The notes beneath the pieces were generated by a model that saw nothing but the letters and a program-made list of their open reading frames with translations, did no database searches and was not told where the DNA came from. Below are positions 50,739 to 59,582 of a DNA stretch of 64,000 nucleotides, piece after piece. Each line of letters starts with the position of its first letter. Positions within the stretch are counted from its first letter, which is position 1. The translations under genes and the position numbers were made by a program. Source of the DNA: Streptomyces pyxinae. Lineage in GTDB: Bacteria; Actinomycetota; Actinomycetes; Streptomycetales; Streptomycetaceae. The stretch spans positions 1 to 64,000 of the forward strand of contig NZ_JANUGQ010000035.1 in assembly GCF_024756275.1 (NCBI RefSeq), in the 5' to 3' direction.

Positions 50739-51766
50739 GCGAGAACGGATCCGGCGGGAACGACCCCGCCGGCGCGGCCGAGCTGCGGATCCGGCTGCGC
50801 GAGCTGGCGGAGCCGGCGGCCGGCGGTGGCGGCACCGGGCCACCGGGAGTGGCGGCCGTGCTGGCACGCGGCCGGCGGGTACGGCGCCGGCGCCGGTTGC
50901 TCGGGGGCGCGGCGGTGGCTGCGCTGCTCCTGGGGGCGCCGGCCGTCGGCCACTGGGCGGGGGCGGCCGCGCCCGCCGCCCCGACGACGGCTCACCGCCC
51001 GGCCGAGCGCGGTGCCTCCTTCTCGGCGCCCTCCTCGCCCGGCCCGAGGGACGTGCGGAGTTCCGTCGGCCGCTACCCGCCGCAGCCGCCGTCGAAGGCG
51101 GGCGAGCCGCTGGACGGCGGGCCCCGGAAGCCGGTCGAGCGCGTCCGCTACCGGTACGACCTGGCCCCCGCCGCCTGCGGCCTCCGGTACGTGGTTTTTG
51201 GCGGCCGGGTCTGGGAGTCGGACGCGCCCTCGCCGCCGGCCGACCGGTCCGGGGACCGGCTGCACGGCTTTCTGCGCTGGTCGCGCGGGGCCGGGGGCGG
51301 TTCCGCGCCGGACACGGCCGTGTTCGAGGGGGCGAGCGACGCGGAGCCGTCATTCACCTATCAGGCCTACCGGGGCGCGCGCCCGGCGTGCCTCGCCCGG
51401 GAGCCCGAGCGCCGCCACTCGGACGCGCCCGCCGCCGTCGCCGCCCCCGCCGAGCCGGTACGCGGTGTCCGGTACGCGTACGACCGGCCGGCCGCCTGCT
51501 CCCCGGCGTACCTCTTCTTCGGCGGCCGGCTCTGGCGGGCGGCCGGTGAACCGGACCGTCCAGGACCGGCGGCGCGGCCGGGCGGTCCCGACCGGGCCGC
51601 GCGCCCGGACGGCCTGCCCTCGGCCGGCTATCTGACCCTGGTCTCCGACGACACCGTGCGTTTCGAGCCGGTGCGTTCCGGCACCGGGAGTCCCGGGACG
51701 CCGGAGGAGCCCGGGGCCGCGCACCACTACCACCCAGAGGAAACGAAGCAGGGGGGCTGCTCATGA
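50735..51766 (+). CDS. Single-TM protein with duplicated VRYxYD domain, likely anti-sigma-like
   Basis: A 343-residue protein overlapping the sigma gene by 4 bp (ATGA). Residues 1-50 are cytosolic and Arg-rich at the end; one TM at about 55-75; the outer part is Pro/Arg/Ala-rich and contains two related segments, VRYRYDLAPAACGLRYVVFGG (about 137-157) and VRYAYDRPAACSPAYLFFGG (about 245-264), each ending in a Trp. The coupling and single TM suit an anti-sigma role; no canonical ZAS domain is seen. The third copy of the segment is in the following frameshifted gene. Confidence 0.7.
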   Translation: MSENGSGGNDPAGAAELRIRLRELAEPAAGGGGTGPPGVAAVLARGRRVRRRRRLLGGAAVAALLLGAPAVGHWAGAAAPAAPTTAHRPAERGASFSAPSSPGPRDVRSSVGRYPPQPPSKAGEPLDGGPRKPVERVRYRYDLAPAACGLRYVVFGGRVWESDAPSPPADRSGDRLHGFLRWSRGAGGGSAPDTAVFEGASDAEPSFTYQAYRGARPACLAREPERRHSDAPAAVAAPAEPVRGVRYAYDRPAACSPAYLFFGGRLWRAAGEPDRPGPAARPGGPDRAARPDGLPSAGYLTLVSDDTVRFEPVRSGTGSPGTPEEPGAAHHYHPEETKQGGCS

Positions 51767-52180
51767 CCCGTTTATCCGTACGACACCCCGCGAAGCCCGC
51801 GGTACGCCGGACCGACCGTGGGCGGCGGTGGCGGGGAAGTGTCCTGCCCGGAGCCGCCCTGCCGCTGCTCGCCGGGTGCGACAGCGGCGGCGCTCCCGGG
51901 CGGCTCGTGACCGGGCCCGGCCCACCTCCGGGAGGGTGTCCGGTATCCGTACCGCCTGGGAACGCACTGCGGGCCGGGGACGGCCCGGTTCGACGGGCGG
52001 GACTGGCGGGCCGTCCGCGAGTACGGCGCGGCGGACGGCTATGAGGAGAGCGGGCGGGAGTACACCGTGGCCGGATCCTTGCGGCTGTCGGGGGACACCC
52101 TGCGGTTCGAGGCGCCGGGACGTACCCCGGTCGAGTTCCGCCCGCTCGCACCGGGCGAGGAACTTCCGCTCCGCTCCTGA
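51763..52180 (+). pseudogene. Lipoprotein with a frameshift (third copy of VRYxY domain)
   Basis: ATG 51763 overlaps the upstream stop and opens a lipoprotein signal (PGAALPLLAGCDSG with lipobox LAGC). That frame then turns to nonsense, while a second frame from about 51935 reads GVRYPYRLGTHCGPGTARFDGRDW and continues to TGA 52178 (EFRPLAPGEELPLRS). A stop at 51908 in the second frame puts the slip between 51911 and about 51940, in a GC-rich run (CCGGGAGGG). Either a true frameshift or a sequencing error. The intact product would be a lipoprotein sharing the duplicated segment of its neighbour. Confidence 0.75.
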
Positions 52181-52292
52181 CAGGGGATCTGACAGGGGGC
52201 CCGGCAGGGGACCCGACAAGGGGACCTGACACGGGGAAGGGGAAGCGCGGCCCGGTCGGCATGTACGGGGGTCGTTCCGGCCGGGGCCGCGC

Positions 52293-53312
52293 CTATCCCG
52301 CCAGCCAGTCGTCCACGCCCGCCAGCAGCTTCTTGCGTACGTCCTCCGGGGCGGCCGAACCGTTGACCGACTGGCGGGCCAGCTCGGCCAGTTCGGCGTC
52401 GGTGAACCCGTGGTGCTCGCGGGCGATCCCGTACTGCGCCGCCAGCCGGGAGCCGAAGAGCAGGGGGTCGTCCGCCCCCAGCGCCATCGGCACCCCCGCA
52501 TCGAAGAGGGTGCGCAGCGGCACCTGCGCGGGGGTCTCGTAGACGCCCAGCGCCACATTGGAGGCCGGGCAGACCTCGCAGGTCACGCCCTGGTCCGCCA
52601 GCCGCCGCAGCAGCCGGGGGTCCTCGGCGGCCCGGACGCCGTGCCCGATCCTGGCCGCCCGCAGGTCGTCCAGGCAGTCGCGCACCGAGGCGGGCCCGGT
52701 CAGCTCCCCGCCGTGCGGCGCGGCCAGCAGCCCGCCCTCCCGGGCGATGGCGAAGGCGCGGTCGAAGTCCCGGGCCATCCCGCGCCGTTCGTCGTTGGAG
52801 AGGCCGAAGCCGATCACCCCCCGGTCCGCGTACCGGACGGCCAGCCGGGCCAGCGTCCGGGCGTCCAGCGGATGCTTCATCCGGTTCGCGGCCACCAGCA
52901 CCCGCATGCCGAGCCCGGTCTCCCGGGAGGCGCTCTCCACCGCGTCCAGGATGATCTCCATGGCCGGAATCAGCCCGCCCAGCCGGGGCGCGTACGAGGT
53001 GGGGTCGACCTGGATCTCCAGCCACCCGGACCCGTCCCTGACATCCTCCTCGGCCGCCTCCCGCACCAGCCGCCGGATGTCCTCCGGGGCCCGCAGACAC
53101 GACCGGGCGGCGTCGTACAGCCGCTGGAACCGGAACCAGCCCCGCTCGTCGGTCGCCCGCAGCTTCGGCGGCTCGCCCGAGGTCAGCGCCTCGGGGAGGT
53201 GCACCCCGTACTTGTCGGCGAGCTCCAGCAGCGTCCCGGGCCGCATCGACCCGGTGAAGTGCAGATGCAGATGGGCTTTCGGCAGCAGGCTCAGGTCGCG
53301 TACACGTTCCAT
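52293..53312 (-). CDS. add: Adenosine deaminase
   Basis: A 339-residue member of the adenosine deaminase family. Metal ligands: HLHLHFTGSM (HxH), AAPHGGEL (His), GADDPLLF (Asp). IGHGVRAAEDP carries the catalytic-region His. It converts adenosine to inosine; specificity against adenine or other nucleosides is not settled by sequence. ATG 53312 is chosen: a longer frame to 53444 runs through a terminator hairpin. It is monocistronic, in the same direction as the aspartate aminotransferase gene. Confidence 0.93.
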   Translation of the reverse strand: MERVRDLSLLPKAHLHLHFTGSMRPGTLLELADKYGVHLPEALTSGEPPKLRATDERGWFRFQRLYDAARSCLRAPEDIRRLVREAAEEDVRDGSGWLEIQVDPTSYAPRLGGLIPAMEIILDAVESASRETGLGMRVLVAANRMKHPLDARTLARLAVRYADRGVIGFGLSNDERRGMARDFDRAFAIAREGGLLAAPHGGELTGPASVRDCLDDLRAARIGHGVRAAEDPRLLRRLADQGVTCEVCPASNVALGVYETPAQVPLRTLFDAGVPMALGADDPLLFGSRLAAQYGIAREHHGFTDAELAELARQSVNGSAAPEDVRKKLLAGVDDWLAG

Positions 53313-53420
53313 CCCCGGATCCTGCCGCAACCCGCCCGCCGGGAACAGGCCGTTTCCCCGATCGGGAGCCGCCCGAACGGAGAAACGGGCCTGCTCACGC
53401 GAGTAGCCGGCACCGAAACG

Positions 53421-53475
53421 CGGAAGGGCCGGTGGGGCCGGCACGTCTCCGTGTCCGGTCCCACCGGCCCTTCCG
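53421..53475 (-). terminator. Terminator with a 16-bp perfect stem
   Basis: CGGAAGGGCCGGTGGG (53421-53436) and its exact complement (53460-53475) enclose a 23-nt loop. It lies 59 bp past the aspC stop on the minus strand and ends its transcript before add. Confidence 0.85.
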
Positions 53476-53487
53476 CGGCCGCTGGGT

Positions 53488-53509
53488 CACCGACTCACGT
53501 GAGTCGGTG
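53488..53509. repeat. 22-bp perfect palindrome (copy 1 of a dispersed pair)
   Basis: CACCGACTCAC followed by its exact reverse complement. The same 22-mer with one base changed is found at 58348-58369. It lies 25 bp past the aspC stop. Its symmetry fits a DNA-binding site or a hairpin. Confidence 0.8.
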
Positions 53510-53533
53510 GTCTTCTCCTCGGTCTTTCCTGGG

Positions 53534-54760
53534 TCAGTCCCGCGCCTCGGCCAGCAGCTTCTGCATCCGGGAGACGCCCTCGACCAGGTCCTCGTCGCCC
53601 AGCGCGTACGACAGCCGCAGATACCCCGGGGTGCCGAACGCCTCACCGGGGACGACGGCCACCTCGGCCTCCTCCAGGATCAGCGCGGCGAGCTCCACCG
53701 TGGTCGCCGGGCGCTTGCCCCGGATCTCCTTGCCGAGCAGCTCCTTCACCGACGGGTACGCGTAGAACGCGCCCTCGGGCTCCGGGCAGAGCACGCCCTC
53801 GATCTCATTGAGCATCCGCACGATGGTCTGGCGGCGGCGGTCGAAGGCGGTACGCATCTCGGCGACCGCGTCCAGGCTCCCGGAGACGGCGGCCAGCGCG
53901 GCGACCTGGGCCACGTTGGAGACGTTGGAGGTGGCGTGCGACTGCAGGTTGGTCGCCGCCTTCACCACGTCCTGCGGACCGACGATCCACCCGACCCGCC
54001 AGCCGGTCATCGCGTACGTCTTCGCCACACCGTTCACCACGACGCACTTGTCCCGCAGCTCCGGCACCAGGGCCGGCAGCGAGGTGAAGGTGGCGTCGCC
54101 GTAGACCAGGTGCTCGTAGATCTCGTCGGTCAGCACCCAGAGGCCGTGCTCCAGGGCCCAGCGGCCGATCGCCTCGGCGTCCTCCCGGCTGTAGACCGCG
54201 CCGGTCGGGTTGGACGGGGAGACGAACAGCACGACCTTGGTGCGCTCGGTGCGCGCCGCCTCCAGCTGCTCCACCGACACCCGGTAGCCGGTGGTCTCGT
54301 CGGCCACCACCTCCACCGGCACTCCGCCCGCGAGCCGGATCGACTCGGGGTAGGTGGTCCAGTACGGCGCCGGGACGATGACCTCGTCGCCCGGGTCGAG
54401 AATGGCGGCGAACGCCTCGTAGATGGCCTGCTTGCCGCCGTTGGTCACCAGGATCTGGCTCGGGTCGACCTCGTAGCCGGAGTCGCGGAGCGTCTTGGCG
54501 GCGATCGCCTTCTTCAGCTCGGGCAGCCCGCCGGCCGGAGTGTAGCGGTGGTACTTGGGGTCGCGGCAGGCCTCGATCGCGGCCTCCACGATGTAGTCGG
54601 GCGTCGGGAAGTCGGGCTCGCCCGCGCCGAAGCCGATCACCGGACGCCCGGCGGCCTTGAGGGCCTTGGCCTTGGCGTCCACGGCGAGGGTCGCGGACTC
54701 GGAGATCGCGCCGACTCGGGCGGAGACCCGGCGCTCGGAGGGAGAGGTTGCAGCGCTCAT
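53534..54760 (-). CDS. aspC: Aspartate aminotransferase (class I, 1-gamma type)
   Basis: A 408-residue PLP enzyme that interconverts aspartate/2-oxoglutarate and oxaloacetate/glutamate. Motifs: GFGAGEPDFPTP, TNGGKQAIYEA, SPSNPTGAVYS, DEIYEHLVYGDA, GVAKTYAMTGWRVGW with the Schiff-base Lys, and YLRLSYALGDEDL with the carboxylate-binding Arg. ATG 54760 (MSAATSPSERR). From memory, it is upstream of secE in S. coelicolor as well. Confidence 0.95.
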   Translation of the reverse strand: MSAATSPSERRVSARVGAISESATLAVDAKAKALKAAGRPVIGFGAGEPDFPTPDYIVEAAIEACRDPKYHRYTPAGGLPELKKAIAAKTLRDSGYEVDPSQILVTNGGKQAIYEAFAAILDPGDEVIVPAPYWTTYPESIRLAGGVPVEVVADETTGYRVSVEQLEAARTERTKVVLFVSPSNPTGAVYSREDAEAIGRWALEHGLWVLTDEIYEHLVYGDATFTSLPALVPELRDKCVVVNGVAKTYAMTGWRVGWIVGPQDVVKAATNLQSHATSNVSNVAQVAALAAVSGSLDAVAEMRTAFDRRRQTIVRMLNEIEGVLCPEPEGAFYAYPSVKELLGKEIRGKRPATTVELAALILEEAEVAVVPGEAFGTPGYLRLSYALGDEDLVEGVSRMQKLLAEARD

Positions 54761-55103
54761 GCGGCCATCGTCCCAGACCCGCGGGGCCCCCGGTGCACAG
54801 GTTTCGGGTTCCGGAACGACGGGCTTCCCGGGGGCTCGGAGCATGTCCCGGACCGCCGGGAAGCGGGGCTTCCGGTGGCCCGGGAAGAGCGGCCCGGCGG
54901 GGCCGTCCCGGGGGTCGGGGAGCGGGGTCGGGACGGCGGTCGCCGCGGCCCGGTGAGCGCGGCCGGAGCGGTGGTTCCGGGGGTCCGGCCAGGCATGTCC
55001 GCAGGTATCTGTTCGACGCGGCGGCGCCGACCACGTACACTCATCGCTCGTTGGCCCTCACCGAGCACCCTCCGGGATGCGGTAGGTTGGGGGAGCAGCA
55101 CAA
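54761..55103. other. aspC / tRNA-Trp divergent spacer
   Basis: These 343 bp hold no gene. A possible promoter for tRNA-Trp on the plus strand is TTCGAC (55012-55017), N18, TACACT (55036-55041), giving a start about 60 bp before the tRNA. The aspC promoter must be on the minus strand near 54800. Confidence 0.5.
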
Positions 55104-55176
55104 AGGGTCGTAGCTCAATTGGTAGAGCACTGGTCTCCAAAACCAGCGGTTGGGGGTTCAAGTCCCTCCGGCCCTG
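55104..55176 (+). tRNA. tRNA-Trp (CCA)
   Basis: A 73-nt cloverleaf. The acceptor stem pairs AGGGTCG with CGGCCCT (one wobble pair), the D-arm is GCTCAATTGGTAGAGC, the anticodon CCA sits in CTGGTCTCCAAAACCAG, and the T-arm is GGGGG-TTCAAGT-CCCTC. The discriminator is G, as needed for Trp. It is immediately upstream of secE. Confidence 0.97.
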
Positions 55177-55278
55177 CTACACACACCGCCAGGATGTGTG
55201 CGCAGGTATGTATTTCATTGCACCGCCGTGCGGCTCCACCCGGGCGCGGCACGGCCGACCCGGAATCAGGTGAGACTC

Positions 55279-55557
55279 GTGACGGACGCCGTAGGCTCCA
55301 TCGACATGCCTGATGCCGAGGACGAGGCCCCCAAGAAGAACCGCAAGGGCGGCAAGCGCGGAAAGAAGGGCCCACTGGGCCGTCTCGCGCTCTTCTACCG
55401 GCAGATCGTCGCCGAGCTGCGCAAGGTCGTCTGGCCCACGCGCAGCCAGCTCACGACGTACACGACCGTCGTCATTGTCTTCGTCGTCATCATGATCGGT
55501 CTGGTGACCGTGATTGATTACGGCTTCCAGGAAGCAGTCAAGTACCTCTTCGGCTGA
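55279..55557 (+). CDS. secE: Preprotein translocase subunit SecE
   Basis: A 92-residue SecE. The cytosolic part is basic (KKNRKGGKRGKKGPLGRL), followed by the conserved amphipathic helix FYRQIVAELRKVVWPTRSQL and one TM segment (VVIVFVVIMIGLVTVIDYGF). It is an essential subunit of the SecYEG channel. GTG 55279 (VTDAVGSI) fits the S. coelicolor start and follows AGGTGAG. Its transcript continues to nusG. Confidence 0.95.
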   Translation: MTDAVGSIDMPDAEDEAPKKNRKGGKRGKKGPLGRLALFYRQIVAELRKVVWPTRSQLTTYTTVVIVFVVIMIGLVTVIDYGFQEAVKYLFG

Positions 55558-55637
55558 TTCCAGCGGAGGGCGCCCGTCCCGGCGGCGCCCCTTTTCGCAT
55601 GTTCCACCCCGTCTGTATCCAGGAAGAAGCAGCCACC

Positions 55638-56594
55638 GTGTCTGACCCGAACCTGAACGAGTCCGCCCAGGACGAGCACGACATCGTCAAGGCGGCCGAC
55701 GAGGACCAGGCGGAAGCTGCGGACGCCGCTGCCGGTGACCCGGCCGAGGAAGCCGCGCTCCGCGCCAACGCCGCCGCCGTCGCCGAGGTCGACGAGCAGG
55801 ACGTGGTCGAGCCCGGTGAGGCCGGCGCCTCCGACGAGGACGCCGCCGAGCCGGACGAGGCGTCCGAGTCGGACGCCGGCGCCGACGAGACCGAGGCCGA
55901 CGAGACCGAGGCCGACGAGGTCGAGGCCGAGTCCGCCGACGAGGTCGTGGAGACCGCTGAGGCCGCCGAGGCCCCGGTCGACCCGATCGCCGCGCTCCGC
56001 GAGGAGCTGCGCGGGCTGCCCGGCGAGTGGTACGTGATCCACACCTACGCGGGCTACGAGAAGCGCGTGAAGGCCAACCTGGAGCAGCGCGCCGTCTCGC
56101 TCAACGTCGAGGAGTTCATCTACCAGGCCGAGGTGCCCGAGGAGGAGATCGTCCAGATCAAGAACGGCGAGCGCAAGAACGTCCGGCAGAACAAGCTGCC
56201 CGGCTACGTGCTCGTCCGGATGGATCTGACGAATGAGTCCTGGGGCGTCGTCCGCAACACCCCGGGCGTCACCGGCTTCGTGGGCAACGCCTACGACCCG
56301 TACCCGCTGACCCTGGACGAGATCGTCAAGATGCTCGCTCCGGAGGCCGAGGAGAAGGCGGCCCGCGCGGCCGCCGAGGCCGAGGGCAAGCCGGCTCCGG
56401 CCCGCAAGGTCGAGGTCCAGGTGCTGGACTTCGAGGTGGGCGACTCGGTCACCGTCACCGACGGCCCCTTCGCCACCCTCCAGGCCACGATCAACGAGAT
56501 CAACGCCGACTCGAAGAAGGTCAAGGGCCTGGTCGAGATCTTCGGCCGGGAGACCCCGGTCGAGCTGAGCTTCGACCAGATCCAGAAGAACTGA
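55638..56594 (+). CDS. nusG: Transcription termination/antitermination protein NusG
   Basis: A 318-residue NusG with a long acidic N-terminal extension (residues 1-120; repeats such as ETEADETEADE), then the NGN domain (GEWYVIHTYAGYEKRVKANL, GERKNVRQNKLPGYVLVRMD, RNTPGVTGFVG) and C-terminal KOW domain (VGDSVTVTDGPFATLQATI, FGRETPVELSFDQIQK). An acidic N-terminal extension is known in actinobacterial NusG. GTG 55638 is the start used in relatives. A terminator follows. Confidence 0.96.
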   Translation: MSDPNLNESAQDEHDIVKAADEDQAEAADAAAGDPAEEAALRANAAAVAEVDEQDVVEPGEAGASDEDAAEPDEASESDAGADETEADETEADEVEAESADEVVETAEAAEAPVDPIAALREELRGLPGEWYVIHTYAGYEKRVKANLEQRAVSLNVEEFIYQAEVPEEEIVQIKNGERKNVRQNKLPGYVLVRMDLTNESWGVVRNTPGVTGFVGNAYDPYPLTLDEIVKMLAPEAEEKAARAAAEAEGKPAPARKVEVQVLDFEVGDSVTVTDGPFATLQATINEINADSKKVKGLVEIFGRETPVELSFDQIQKN

Positions 56595-56631
56595 CGACGG
56601 CGGTACGCGTTCCGTACGCCTCGCACGCTTC

Positions 56632-56680
56632 CGAGCAGGTCGGAACGGCCCTCGCGGCCGCTCTGACCTGCTCGGTTTTT
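56632..56680 (+). terminator. Intrinsic terminator after nusG
   Basis: CGAGCAGGTC and GACCTGCTCG form a perfect 10-bp stem with an inner GGCC..GGCC pairing, followed directly by GTTTTT. It separates secE-nusG from rplK-rplA. Confidence 0.9.
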
Positions 56681-56798
56681 GGCCGCACAGCTATACCCGT
56701 TATCGTTGTGCGGTATGCCTCCATCCGGATGGATGTCCGCGTATGCCGGACGGCTCCGGAAGGGGCAGGAACACTCTCACTAGGACCCGGAGAGAGCA

Positions 56799-57233
56799 AT
56801 GCCTCCCAAGAAGAAGAAGGTCACGGGGCTCATCAAGCTCCAGATCCAGGCCGGCGCGGCCAACCCGGCTCCGCCGGTCGGCCCCGCGCTCGGTCAGCAC
56901 GGCGTCAACATCATGGAGTTCTGCAAGGCCTACAACGCCGCGACCGAGTCGCAGCGTGGCATGGTCGTGCCGGTGGAGATCACGGTCTACGAGGACCGTT
57001 CCTTCACCTTCATCACCAAGACTCCGCCGGCCGCCAAGCTGATCCTCAAGGCCGCGGGTGTGGACAAGGGCTCCGGCGAGCCGCACAAGACCAAGGTCGC
57101 CAAGCTGACGCGCGACCAGGTCCGTGAGATCGCCACGACCAAGCTGCCCGACCTGAACGCCAACGACCTGGACGCCGCCGAGAAGATCATCGCCGGCACC
57201 GCCCGTTCCATGGGCATCACGGTCGAGGGCTGA
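56799..57233 (+). CDS. rplK: 50S ribosomal protein L11
   Basis: A 144-residue L11: [38 protein letters not shown] (N-domain, thiostrepton-region prolines) and [29 protein letters not shown] to [12 protein letters not shown] (RNA-binding C-domain). It contacts the GTPase centre of 23S rRNA and is needed for RelA-mediated stringent control. ATG 56799 has GGAGAGAGCA upstream. Confidence 0.97.
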
Positions 57234-57315
57234 TCGGCCTTCCGCAGCAGTCCCCTGTGGCAGGGCCCGCGCCGGCCCGGACCACAACTCCACACGTGAA
57301 CCAACAGGAGCAGCA

Positions 57316-58038
57316 GTGAAGCGCAGCAAGGCACTCCGCGGCGCGGACGCCAAGATCGACCGGGAGCGGAACTACGCCCCCCTCGAGGCCGTCCGTCTCG
57401 CCAAGGACACCGCCGCCACCAAGTTCGACGGCACCGTCGAGGTCGCCCTGCGTCTGGGTGTCGACCCGCGCAAGGCCGACCAGATGGTCCGCGGCACCGT
57501 GAACCTTCCGCACGGCACCGGTAAGACCGCCCGGGTCCTGGTCTTCGCGACCGGTGACCGTGCTGCGGCCGCGGAGGCCGCCGGCGCCGACATCGTCGGC
57601 TCCGACGAGCTGATCGACGAGGTCGCCAAGGGCCGCCTGGACTTCGACGCCGTCGTCGCCACCCCGGACCTCATGGGCAAGGTCGGCCGCCTCGGCCGCG
57701 TCCTCGGCCCGCGTGGTCTGATGCCGAACCCGAAGACCGGTACGGTCACGATGGACGTCGCCAAGGCCGTGACGGAAATCAAGGGCGGCAAGATCGAGTT
57801 CCGCGTCGACAAGCACTCGAACCTGCACTTCATCATCGGCAAGGTCTCCTTCGACGAGACCAAGCTGGTGGAGAACTACGCGGCGGCGCTGGAGGAGATC
57901 CTCCGTCTGAAGCCGTCCGCCGCCAAGGGCCGCTACATCAAGAAGGCGACCCTGACCACCACCATGGGCCCCGGCATCCCGCTGGACTCCAACCGCACCC
58001 GCAACCTCCTCGTCGAGGAGGACCCGGCCGCCGTCTGA
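57316..58038 (+). CDS. rplA: 50S ribosomal protein L1
   Basis: A 240-residue L1: KRSKALRGADAKIDRERNYAPLEAV, VRGTVNLPHGTGKTARVLVFA, DVVVATPDLM-like DAVVATPDLMGKVGRLGRVLGPRGLMPNPKTGTVTMDV and GKVSFDETKLVEN. It forms the L1 stalk and usually represses its own L11-L1 operon by binding the leader mRNA. GTG 57316 follows AGGAGCAGC. Confidence 0.97.
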   Translation: MKRSKALRGADAKIDRERNYAPLEAVRLAKDTAATKFDGTVEVALRLGVDPRKADQMVRGTVNLPHGTGKTARVLVFATGDRAAAAEAAGADIVGSDELIDEVAKGRLDFDAVVATPDLMGKVGRLGRVLGPRGLMPNPKTGTVTMDVAKAVTEIKGGKIEFRVDKHSNLHFIIGKVSFDETKLVENYAAALEEILRLKPSAAKGRYIKKATLTTTMGPGIPLDSNRTRNLLVEEDPAAV

Positions 58039-58347
58039 ACCTGACGGCAGTCGCGGTACGCGCGTACGCGTCCCCCCGGCCCCCGGAGCTCCCCGCGAGC
58101 CCCGGGGGCCGGCGGCGTTCCCGGGGCCCGGGGCCCGCCGCCCGCGGCTGCGCCCGGTGGCCCGCCCGTACGCACCCTTCCGGGCCCCGTCCCGGCGAGC
58201 TGCGCCCGGAGCCGTACCTGCCTGCTCCGGGAGTCCGTACGGCCCCCTGGCCCGTAACCCGGGGCTGGGGAGCGCCACTGCCCGGAGGGGGCCCGCCGAT
58301 CAGCCGTCGAGCGTGGCTCCTCGGGCCTCACAGGGAATCGGGCCGAG

Positions 58348-58369
58348 CACCGACTCACGTGAGCCGGTG
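58348..58369. repeat. 22-bp near-palindrome (copy 2 of a dispersed pair)
   Basis: It is the same 22-mer as at 53488-53509 with one change in the right arm (T to C). It is between rplA and rplJ, about 320 bp before the rplJ promoter. Confidence 0.8.
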
Positions 58370-58664
58370 CCTGTCAGGGCCCCGCGCGTGGGGAACGGCG
58401 GAAGGGCCCGTTCATCGGCCGGTCCGGCCGGGGGCCATCCCCGCCTGCGCGAGGAGCGGTCCGGGTGAGCCGGGACGTTACCCGGCAGCGGGAGCGCGGG
58501 GTGCCGCTTCGGGGGGACGCGGCCCGGCAGGGGGGGGCGTATCGGTAGGGCGGCGCGGGTTTCGGTGCCCGGGCGGCCACCGTTCACGGGGGCGGCGGGA
58601 AGCCCTGGAGCTGGCCGGGGGTTGGCCGCGGGCCGGGGCGGGTACGTCACACGGTTGGGTCGAT

Positions 58665-58694
58665 TTGCTCGGACGCGCCCGCTTCCCGTACTCT
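58665..58694 (+). promoter_or_regulatory. Probable rplJ-rplL promoter
   Basis: TTGCTC at 58665-58670, an 18-bp spacer and TACTCT at 58689-58694. This would start a transcript about 218 nt ahead of rplJ, leaving room for an L10-type leader. Confidence 0.6.
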
Positions 58695-58918
58695 CTCGGA
58701 GAAGCCAAAGACCGCATGGTTGTCGCTGTGCTCCGATCGGGGTGCGGCTACCGAAGGATCCGCTAGCTCGCGGACGGCCTGCGCAGGTGACTGTGGATGG
58801 ACCTCCCGGATGTCTCGTACACCCGGTCGAGTCGAGCCCCGTGCGCCTGCGCCGGGGCGTTTCGTTTTGCCCAGCCCCTTCTGCGCGGTCCTCATCACCC
58901 GGAAGGAGGCCGAGGCTC

Positions 58919-59446
58919 ATGGCGAGGCCCGACAAGGTCGCAGCCGTTCAGGAGATCACGGACAAGTTCCGCAACTCCAACGCGGCTGTCGTGACCGCGT
59001 ACACCGGTCTTACCGTGGCGCAGCTCAAGCAGCTGCGTCGATCGCTCGGTGAGAACGCTCAGTACCGTGTGGTGAAGAACACGCTGACCAAGATCGCGGC
59101 CAACGAGGCCGGGATTCAGCTGGACGAGCACCTCAAGGGCTCGACCGCTGTCGCCTTCGTGACCGGTGACCCGGTCGAGGCGGCGAAGGGTCTCCGTGAC
59201 TTCGCCAAGGAGAACCCCGCGCTGGTCATCCAGGGCGGCGTGCTGGACGGCAAGGCGCTGTCCGCCGACGAGATCAAGAAGCTTGCGGACCTCGAGTCCC
59301 GCGAGGTTCTGCTCGCCAAGCTGGCGGGTGCCATGAAGGGCAAGCAGTCCCAGGCTGCCGCGCTCTTCCAGGCGCTTCCCTCGAAGTTCGTCCGCACCGC
59401 GGAGGCGCTTCGTGCCAAGAAGGCCGAGCAGGGCGGTGCCGAGTAA
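58919..59446 (+). CDS. rplJ: 50S ribosomal protein L10
   Basis: A 175-residue L10: RPDKVAAVQEITDKFRNSNAAVVTAYTGLTVAQLKQLRRSL, YRVVKNTLTKIAANEAGI and C-terminal helices that bind L7/L12 dimers (LLAKLAGAMKGKQSQAAALF). ATG 58919 follows GGAGG at 9 nt. It is paired with rplL 136 bp downstream; L10-L12 binding to the leader is the usual feedback control. Confidence 0.97.
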   Translation: MARPDKVAAVQEITDKFRNSNAAVVTAYTGLTVAQLKQLRRSLGENAQYRVVKNTLTKIAANEAGIQLDEHLKGSTAVAFVTGDPVEAAKGLRDFAKENPALVIQGGVLDGKALSADEIKKLADLESREVLLAKLAGAMKGKQSQAAALFQALPSKFVRTAEALRAKKAEQGGAE

Positions 59447-59582
59447 TTCGGCTCGCACATTGACCGCTGCCGCCTGAGGCGGCGGTCGACGCGGGCCGAG
59501 CGTCTCCGGAGTTCTGCCGTGAGGCACACGCCCGCCGACATGTACATCCGGCACCAGCCGATTTGAGTGGAAGGACGCCATC

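Larger units (their letters stand above)
58039..58918. promoter_or_regulatory. rplJ upstream region and L10 leader
   Basis: This 880-bp gap is the longest in the ribosomal block. It holds a 22-bp near-palindrome (58348-58369), a promoter (58665-58694) and, from about 58700 to the rplJ start, a 5' leader about 220 nt long. Such leaders in other bacteria fold so that L10-L12 can bind and repress translation; here GGAAGGAGG is just upstream of ATG 58919. The left part (58080-58300) is GC-rich and shows no gene. Confidence 0.6.
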
